Shown piece after piece: positions 1-11,454 of a DNA stretch of 11,454 bases. Position numbers and translations under genes: made by a program. The notes below the pieces were generated by a model, which was not told where the DNA came from, ran no database searches, and saw only the letters and a list, made by a program, of their open reading frames with translations. Every line of letters starts with the position of its first letter. Within the stretch, counting starts at the first letter, position 1. The stretch is from Marinobacter sp. (GTDB lineage: Bacteria; Pseudomonadota; Gammaproteobacteria; Pseudomonadales; Oleiphilaceae), in NCBI GenBank assembly GCA_017643965.1, contig JAEPMM010000069.1:1-11454 (forward strand). The letters run 5' to 3'.

Positions 1-3714
<3,714 letters not shown>

Positions 3715-3738
3715 GCCGAATTGTTTTTGGCAGCGTGA

Positions 3739-3762
3739 GCGGGTCGCCCTACGGGCGCCCGC
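3739..3762 (+). other. GC-rich hairpin in the rpoB-rpoC spacer
   Basis: A near-perfect inverted repeat lies 24 bases after the rpoB stop. The arms are GCGGG-T-CGCCC (3739-3749) and GGGCGCCCGC (3753-3762), with loop TAC, giving 10 base pairs with one bulged T. It is followed by CCGAGAATAACG, so there is no T-tract and it is unlikely to be a strong intrinsic terminator. The rpoC ribosome binding site starts 18 bases later. Possible roles are an RNase processing site, a transcript-stabilising stem or a pause signal; the sequence alone does not decide. Confidence 0.6.
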
Positions 3763-3793
3763 CCGAGAATAACGCCATCCGGAGCTTTTACTG

Positions 3794-8008
<4,215 letters not shown>

Positions 8009-8019
8009 GTTCGGTGAGC

Positions 8020-8054
8020 ACCACCCGCCGGTAGTTACCTATGCCGCGGGTGGT
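8020..8054 (+). other. Hairpin just downstream of the rpoC stop
   Basis: A perfect 9-base-pair inverted repeat, ACCACCCGC (8020-8028) and GCGGGTGGT (8046-8054), starts 12 bases after the rpoC stop. GG (8030-8031) can add two pairs with CC (8044-8045) across a bulged C, leaving a loop of about 12 bases. The downstream flank is CAAAAAGAG, which is A-rich and not T-rich, so it lacks an intrinsic terminator's U-tract on this strand. It may protect the rpoBC 3' end or mark a processing point; that is inference. Confidence 0.5.
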
Positions 8055-8065
8055 CAAAAAGAGAT

Positions 8066-8080
8066 CAGTCATCTTGACTG
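8066..8080. promoter_or_regulatory. Short perfect dyad overlapping the candidate -35 box
   Basis: CAGTCA-TCT-TGACTG is a 6-base perfect inverted repeat with a 3-base centre. It covers all of the TTGACT hexamer at 8074-8079. Symmetry over a -35 element can be an operator half-site arrangement, but a match this short can arise by chance and I do not recognise a named regulator's consensus in it. Confidence 0.3.
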
Positions 8081-8102
8081 TGCAGGGGCGCAGGCTTAAA
8101 CT
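8074..8102 (+). promoter_or_regulatory. Candidate sigma70-type promoter for the rpsL-rpsG-fusA-tuf operon
   Basis: A -35 hexamer TTGACT (8074-8079, five of six consensus bases) is followed by a 17-base spacer and a -10 hexamer TAAACT (8097-8102, four of six). The sequence after the -10 is TGCGTCCC, a GC-rich discriminator of the kind associated with stringently controlled ribosomal promoters. The predicted start would be near 8109-8111, about 65 bases before the rpsL ATG. Position at the head of the str gene set supports the call. The transcription start has not been observed; this is read by eye. Confidence 0.55.
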
Positions 8103-8117
8103 TGCGTCCCTTAAATT

Positions 8118-8140
8118 TTGCCCCCAGCTTTTGGGGGCAA
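8118..8140 (+). terminator. Terminator-like hairpin between rpoC and rpsL
   Basis: A 9-base-pair perfect stem, TTGCCCCCA (8118-8126) and TGGGGGCAA (8132-8140), closes a 5-base loop GCTTT. It is followed by GTTTCATT, a modest U-tract. It could end rpoBC transcripts before the str operon. It also lies just downstream of the candidate promoter's predicted start, so it would form the 5' end of that promoter's RNA, where it would act as an attenuator or a stabilising cap stem. The weak U-tract makes full termination uncertain, and some read-through into rpsL is likely. Confidence 0.55.
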
Positions 8141-8161
8141 GTTTCATTGATATGGTTTTTT

Positions 8162-8165
8162 GGAG
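8162..8165 (+). promoter_or_regulatory. rpsL ribosome binding site that fixes the start
   Basis: GGAG is 9 bases upstream of the ATG at 8175. The frame stays open upstream to a TTG at 8160, but that start would put the ribosome binding site inside the coding region and add five residues absent from S12 proteins. The ATG at 8175 is therefore the right start. Confidence 0.85.
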
Positions 8166-8174
8166 TTTGCTTAC

Positions 8175-8549
8175 ATGGCAACGATTAATCAGTTGGTGCG
8201 TAAGCCTCGTAAGCGCAAGGTAGCCAAGAGCGATGTTCCTGCTCTCCAGGCCTGTCCTCAGCGCCGTGGTGTGTGCACTCGTGTATACACCACAACGCCG
8301 AAGAAGCCGAACTCAGCACTGCGTAAAGTGTGCCGTGTTCGTCTGACCAACGGCTTCGAGGTTTCCTCATACATTGGTGGTGAAGGTCACAACCTTCAGG
8401 AGCACAGTGTTGTGCTGATCCGTGGCGGTCGAGTAAAAGACCTTCCGGGTGTGCGCTATCACACTGTTCGCGGAACACTGGACACCCAGGGTGTACAGAA
8501 CCGTAAGCAGGGCCGCTCCAAGTACGGTGCAAAACGACCCAAGTCCTGA
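8175..8549 (+). CDS. rpsL: 30S ribosomal protein S12
   Basis: S12 sits at the decoding centre of the small ribosomal subunit and helps control codon-anticodon accuracy. The product is 124 residues, the usual length, and matches the E. coli protein along nearly its whole length. The TTTPKKPNSALRK loop carries Lys43 and Lys44 (Met counted), and the GGRVKDLPGVRY loop carries Lys88 and Asp89. These are the positions where streptomycin resistance or dependence mutations occur, and all are wild type. Asp89 is the residue that RimO methylthiolates in E. coli; whether that happens here cannot be seen. This is the first gene of the str set, placed 166 bases after rpoC behind its own candidate promoter and followed by a 113-base spacer before rpsG. 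Identification is certain. Confidence 0.99.
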   Translation: MATINQLVRKPRKRKVAKSDVPALQACPQRRGVCTRVYTTTPKKPNSALRKVCRVRLTNGFEVSSYIGGEGHNLQEHSVVLIRGGRVKDLPGVRYHTVRGTLDTQGVQNRKQGRSKYGAKRPKS

Positions 8550-8601
8550 TGTCCCGAGCGGGTGTCTTTTATCGTTGCTTGTCAGAACGGTAAGAGTAAG
8601 G

Positions 8602-8624
8602 CTGAGTAGCTGATGCTATCTCAG
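8602..8624 (+). other. Bulged hairpin in the rpsL-rpsG spacer
   Basis: CTGAGTAGC (8602-8610) pairs with GCTA (8615-8618) and CTCAG (8620-8624) around a TGAT loop, giving 9 pairs with a single bulged T at 8619. It ends 38 bases before the rpsG ATG and is the most stable-looking structure in the spacer. No T-tract follows, so it is not a terminator. Confidence 0.6.
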
Positions 8625-8647
8625 GGGTTCCTGAAGACCTTTAATTA

Positions 8648-8661
8648 GATAAGGGCTTATC
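8648..8661 (+). promoter_or_regulatory. rpsG ribosome binding site inside a small inverted repeat
   Basis: The palindrome GATAAG-GG-CTTATC ends one base before the rpsG ATG at 8663. The likely ribosome binding site, AAGGG (8651-8655), lies in its left arm and loop. Realistic folding would give GATAA/TTATC with a GGGC loop, which is a weak, AT-rich stem. It could modulate rpsG initiation, perhaps together with S7 binding upstream. Confidence 0.45.
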
Positions 8662-8662
8662 G

Positions 8663-9133
8663 ATGCCTAGAAGAAGAGTTGCAGCAAAACGGGAAATTAT
8701 CCCGGATCCCAAATTCGGCAGTGCACGTCTTGCCAAGTTCATCAACCACGTGATGGAAAGCGGCAAGAAGTCAGTTGCAGAGCGCATTGTTTACGGCGCC
8801 CTGGACATTGTTGCCGAGAAATCAAAGGAAGAGCCGATCGACATGTTCGAGAAGGCCCTGGAGAACATCCAGCCGATGGTCGAGGTTAAATCCCGTCGCG
8901 TGGGTGGTGCTACATACCAGGTGCCCGTAGAAGTACGGCCTTCCCGTCAGAACGCGCTGGCGATGCGCTGGCTCGTAGAATATTCACGGAAGCGCGGTGA
9001 GAAGTCCATGGCTCAGCGTCTGGCAGGTGAGATTCTTGACGCCGCTGACAGCAAAGGCTCCGCTGTTAAGAAGCGTGAAGACGTACACCGCATGGCAGAA
9101 GCCAACAAGGCGTTCTCTCACTTCCGTTTCTAA
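8663..9133 (+). CDS. rpsG: 30S ribosomal protein S7
   Basis: S7 is a primary 16S rRNA-binding protein that organises the 30S head and contacts the E-site tRNA region. The product is 156 residues, the standard length, starting with the conserved MPRRRV. The long beta-hairpin VEVKSRRVGGATYQVPVEVRP spans about residues 73-93, and the conserved C-terminal block KKREDVHRMAEANKAF spans 136-151. The start is chosen for the conserved N-terminus and AAGGG 7 bases upstream. The three N-terminal arginines are encoded by consecutive AGA codons (8669-8677), unlike the CGT/CGC used for nearly all arginines elsewhere in the window. In E. coli S7 is the autogenous repressor of this operon, which fits the structured spacer before the gene. 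It is followed 18 bases later by fusA. Identification is certain. Confidence 0.99.
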   Translation: MPRRRVAAKREIIPDPKFGSARLAKFINHVMESGKKSVAERIVYGALDIVAEKSKEEPIDMFEKALENIQPMVEVKSRRVGGATYQVPVEVRPSRQNALAMRWLVEYSRKRGEKSMAQRLAGEILDAADSKGSAVKKREDVHRMAEANKAFSHFRF

Positions 9134-9139
9134 TCAGCC

Positions 9140-9143
9140 GAGG
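9140..9143 (+). promoter_or_regulatory. fusA ribosome binding site supporting a GTG start
   Basis: GAGG lies 8 bases upstream of GTG at 9152, within the 18-base gap after the rpsG stop (TAA 9131-9133). The GTG gives the conserved N-terminus M-A-R-K-T-P-I of EF-G. No ATG in this frame fits the family start. Confidence 0.8.
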
Positions 9144-9151
9144 TTTATACA

Positions 9152-11257
9152 GTGGCACGCAAGACTCCTATCAAGCGTTACAGAAACATTGGTATTTGTG
9201 CGCACGTTGATGCGGGCAAAACCACAACCACCGAGCGGGTGCTGTTCTACACAGGTATTTCCCACAAGATCGGTGAAGTTCATGATGGTGCAGCTACCAT
9301 GGACTGGATGGAGCAGGAGCAGGAGCGTGGTATTACCATTACCTCTGCTGCGACGACCTGTTTCTGGCAGGGCATGGACAAGCAGTATCCGGAGCACCGG
9401 ATCAACATCATCGACACCCCGGGACACGTTGACTTCACCATCGAGGTAGAGCGTTCACTGCGTGTACTCGACGGTGCAGTGGTGGTGTTCTGTGGTTCCT
9501 CCGGTGTTGAGCCTCAGTCCGAGACGGTGTGGCGTCAGGCCAACAAGTACGAAGTTCCCCGCATGGTGTTCGTTAACAAGATGGACCGTGCCGGTGCAAA
9601 CTTCCTGCGGGTTGTTGACCAGATCAAGAACCGTCTGGGTGCGAACGCCGTTCCGATTCAGTTGCCGATCGGCGCTGAAGAGAACTTTGCCGGCATTGTC
9701 GACCTGATTCGTAACAAGGCGATCTACTGGAACGAAGCCGATTCCGGTGCGACCTACGACGAAAAAGACGTGCCCGCGGAAATGGTTGACGAAGTCGCCA
9801 AGTACCGTGAGCAGATGATGGAGGCGGCGGCCGAGGCCAATGAAGAGCTGATGGAGCGCTACCTCGACGAGGGTGAGCTGTCCAACGACGACATCAAGAA
9901 AGGGCTGCGGATGCGCACCCTGGCTAACGAAATCGTTGTGGCTACCTGTGGTTCTGCATTCAAGAACAAGGGTGTGCAGGCGGTTCTGGATTCGGTTGTC
10001 GAATTCCTGCCGGCGCCGGACGAAGTCAAGGCCATTCGTGGTGAGATTGACGAAGACGGCACTGAAGAGACCCGTCAGGCTGACGACGATGCCCCGTTTG
10101 CGGCATTGGCGTTCAAGATTGCAACTGACCCATTCGTTGGTACGCTGACCTTCTTCCGGGTCTACTCGGGTAAGCTCGAGTCCGGCAGTGCGGTGTATAA
10201 CTCGGTCAAGGGCAAGAAAGAGCGTGTCGGCCGGATGGTGCAAATGCACTCCAAGGACCGCCAGGAAATCAAGGAAGTGCTTGCCGGTGACATCGCTGCA
10301 GCGATCGGCCTCAAGAGCGTGACCACCGGTGACACCCTGTGTGATGAGAACCACAAGATCATTCTCGAGCGCATGGAATTCCCGGAGCCGGTTATCTCTG
10401 TTGCGGTAGAGCCGAAGTCAAAGGCGGACCAGGAAAAGATGGGCGTTGCCCTCGGCAAGCTGGCTCAGGAAGACCCGTCGTTCCGTGTTCGCACTGACGA
10501 AGAGTCCGGCCAGACCATCATCTCCGGTATGGGTGAGCTTCACCTGGACATCATCGTTGACCGTATGCGTCGCGAGTTCAAGGTTGAGGCTAACATCGGT
10601 AAGCCGCAGGTTGCTTACCGCGAGTGCATCCGCAAGCCGGTTGACGTGGAAGGCAAGTTTGTTCGCCAGTCTGGCGGTCGTGGTCAGTACGGTCACGTCA
10701 AGATCAAGCTTGAGCCGCTGCCGTTGGATGACGAAGATGGCGAAAACTTTATCTTTGTGAACGAGATTGTCGGTGGTGTGGTTCCGAAGGAATACATCCC
10801 GGCGGTTCAGCAGGGTATTTCCGAGCAGATGCAGAACGGCTGTCTGGCCGGCTATCCGCTGCTGCGCATCAAGGCAACCCTGTACGACGGCTCGTATCAC
10901 GATGTTGACTCCAACGAGATGGCTTTCAAAATCGCCGGTTCCATGGCGATGAAGAAAGGTGCTCTGGAAGCCAATCCTGCGCTTCTCGAGCCGATCATGA
11001 GGGTTGAAGTCGTTAGCCCTGAGGATTACATGGGTGACGTCGTCGGTGATTTGAACCGTCGCCGTGGCCTGATTCAGGGAATGGATGAAGGCCCTGCGGG
11101 CAAAGTCATCCGTGCAGAAGTTCCGTTGTCGGAAATGTTCGGTTACGCCACCGACCTGCGTTCAGCAACTCAGGGTCGTGCGTCTTATGCGATGGAGTTC
11201 TCCCGTTATATGGAAGCTCCCTCGAACATTGCCGAAGCGATCATTAAAAAGGGTTGA
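9152..11257 (+). CDS. fusA: Translation elongation factor G
   Basis: EF-G is the GTPase that drives tRNA-mRNA translocation and, with ribosome recycling factor, splits ribosomes. The product is 701 residues (E. coli 704), starting at GTG. GTP-binding motifs are intact: G1 AHVDAGKT (17-24), the G2/switch I region RGITIT (59-64), G3 DTPGH (88-92, with His92 catalytic in the family) and G4 NKMD (142-145). Domain II carries ATDPFVGTLTFFRVYSG. Domain IV has QSGGRGQYGH and the tip loop SYHDVD with His583, which reaches the decoding centre. Domain V contains GDLNRRRG and PLSEMFGYAT. The canonical context after rpsG and before tuf, together with full motif conservation, argues for the housekeeping EF-G and not the second EF-G-like paralogue that some bacteria carry. 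It is presumably cotranscribed with rpsG. TGA at 11255-11257. Identification is certain. Confidence 0.99.
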   Translation: MARKTPIKRYRNIGICAHVDAGKTTTTERVLFYTGISHKIGEVHDGAATMDWMEQEQERGITITSAATTCFWQGMDKQYPEHRINIIDTPGHVDFTIEVERSLRVLDGAVVVFCGSSGVEPQSETVWRQANKYEVPRMVFVNKMDRAGANFLRVVDQIKNRLGANAVPIQLPIGAEENFAGIVDLIRNKAIYWNEADSGATYDEKDVPAEMVDEVAKYREQMMEAAAEANEELMERYLDEGELSNDDIKKGLRMRTLANEIVVATCGSAFKNKGVQAVLDSVVEFLPAPDEVKAIRGEIDEDGTEETRQADDDAPFAALAFKIATDPFVGTLTFFRVYSGKLESGSAVYNSVKGKKERVGRMVQMHSKDRQEIKEVLAGDIAAAIGLKSVTTGDTLCDENHKIILERMEFPEPVISVAVEPKSKADQEKMGVALGKLAQEDPSFRVRTDEESGQTIISGMGELHLDIIVDRMRREFKVEANIGKPQVAYRECIRKPVDVEGKFVRQSGGRGQYGHVKIKLEPLPLDDEDGENFIFVNEIVGGVVPKEYIPAVQQGISEQMQNGCLAGYPLLRIKATLYDGSYHDVDSNEMAFKIAGSMAMKKGALEANPALLEPIMRVEVVSPEDYMGDVVGDLNRRRGLIQGMDEGPAGKVIRAEVPLSEMFGYATDLRSATQGRASYAMEFSRYMEAPSNIAEAIIKKG

Positions 11258-11281
11258 TCCCCAGGACTTAAGAAACAGGAA

Positions 11282-11287
11282 GAGGTG
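11282..11287 (+). promoter_or_regulatory. tuf ribosome binding site supporting a GTG start
   Basis: GAGGTG, preceded by a further AGGA (11277-11280), lies 5 bases upstream of the GTG at 11293. This is the strongest anti-16S match among the starts in the window, in keeping with the very high expression expected of EF-Tu. Confidence 0.8.
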
Positions 11288-11292
11288 TAACC

Positions 11293-11454
11293 GTGTCTAA
11301 ATCAAAATTTGAGCGTAGTAAGCCGCACTTGAACGTGGGCACCATCGGTCACGTAGACCATGGTAAAACCACTCTGACCGCAGCCCTGACCCGTGTATGT
11401 CACGAAGTATGGGGCACCGGCGAGAGCCGTGCGTTCGACCAGATCGATAACGCA
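11293..11454 (+). CDS. tuf: Translation elongation factor Tu, 3'-truncated by window end
   Basis: EF-Tu delivers aminoacyl-tRNA to the ribosomal A site as a GTP complex. Only the first 54 codons are present, running open to the last base. The GTG start gives the family N-terminus M-S-K-S-K-F-E-R, then the G1 P-loop GHVDHGKT (residues 19-26) and the RAFDQIDNA segment leading into switch I. The stretch between the P-loop helix and RAFDQ (HEVWGTGES) differs from E. coli and is one residue longer by eye, a pattern I associate with Pseudomonas and Marinobacter relatives. The gene follows fusA by 35 bases with no visible terminator, so it is probably in the same transcript. Many gammaproteobacteria carry a second tuf copy elsewhere; this cannot be judged here. 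Confidence 0.97.
   Translation, partial: MSKSKFERSKPHLNVGTIGHVDHGKTTLTAALTRVCHEVWGTGESRAFDQIDNA

Larger units (their letters stand above)
8550..8662 (+). promoter_or_regulatory. rpsL-rpsG spacer, candidate S7 translational control region
   Basis: In E. coli, free S7 represses the str operon by binding the mRNA between rpsL and rpsG. This spacer occupies the same place and is much longer than the 18-base rpsG-fusA gap. It contains a bulged 9-base-pair hairpin (8602-8624) and a small stem over the rpsG ribosome binding site (8648-8661). A weak GC stem (CCC-GAGC-GGG, 8553-8562) followed by TGTCTTTTATC lies just after the rpsL stop and could be a leaky attenuator. No ORF of note is present. The S7-binding role is inferred from position, not from a recognised binding motif. 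Confidence 0.45.

Noticed and set aside
8160..8174. Upstream TTG start for rpsL adding five residues
   Set aside because: It would place the GGAG ribosome binding site inside the gene and extend S12 beyond its conserved N-terminus. The ATG at 8175 gives the standard 124 residues.
8041..8223. A 60-codon plus-strand frame starting in the rpoC-rpsL spacer
   Set aside because: It overlaps the rpsL start out of frame, runs through the promoter and hairpin elements, has no convincing ribosome binding site and resembles no known protein.
8579..8607. TTGTCA (8579-8584) as a -35 box for an internal rpsG promoter
   Set aside because: At 16-18 bases downstream there is no acceptable -10 hexamer (the sequence reads GCTGAG/CTGAGT), so the promoter call is not supported.
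9455..10354. A 299-codon minus-strand open frame opposite fusA
   Set aside because: In register with fusA codons, no recognisable domain, and the same codon-bias explanation.
11258..11292. Possible terminator or promoter between fusA and tuf
   Set aside because: The 35-base gap shows no inverted repeat, T-tract or hexamer pair beyond the tuf ribosome binding site.

Overview
The window is a core housekeeping segment of a gammaproteobacterial chromosome: the end of the RNA polymerase beta/beta' operon joined head to tail with the str operon. In order, all on the + strand, are rpoB (5' end cut off by the window edge), rpoC, rpsL, rpsG, fusA and the first 54 codons of tuf. Protein content places it in Gammaproteobacteria: RpoB carries the large lineage insertions and RpoC carries the long insertion inside the trigger loop that are typical of this class. 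The direct rpoC-rpsL linkage (absent in E. coli, where the two operons are far apart) and the EF-G and EF-Tu sequences resemble Pseudomonas and Marinobacter relatives. A Marinobacter-like marine gammaproteobacterium is my best guess, from memory of family sequences and not from a search.

Layout. 1-3714: rpoB, missing about 117 N-terminal codons. 3715-3793: 79-base spacer with a GC-rich hairpin and the rpoC ribosome binding site. 3794-8008: rpoC, complete. 8009-8174: 166-base spacer, the most information-rich non-coding stretch. It holds a hairpin just after rpoC, a sigma70-type promoter candidate with a short dyad over its -35 box, and a terminator-like hairpin ahead of rpsL. 8175-8549: rpsL. 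8550-8662: 113-base spacer with a clear hairpin and a small stem over the rpsG ribosome binding site, in the place where E. coli carries the S7 repressor target. 8663-9133: rpsG. 9152-11257: fusA. 11293-11454: tuf, truncated by the window end.

The genes supply the two catalytic subunits of RNA polymerase and four parts of the translation machinery: decoding-centre protein S12, 30S head protein S7, translocase EF-G and aminoacyl-tRNA carrier EF-Tu. All readable catalytic and metal-binding residues are intact, and I see no frameshift, insertion sequence, tRNA, CRISPR array or sign of transfer. I do not find a novel system here. The observations worth checking are regulatory structures in the three longer spacers. 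Very long antisense open frames opposite rpoB, rpoC and fusA exist but are explained by codon bias.
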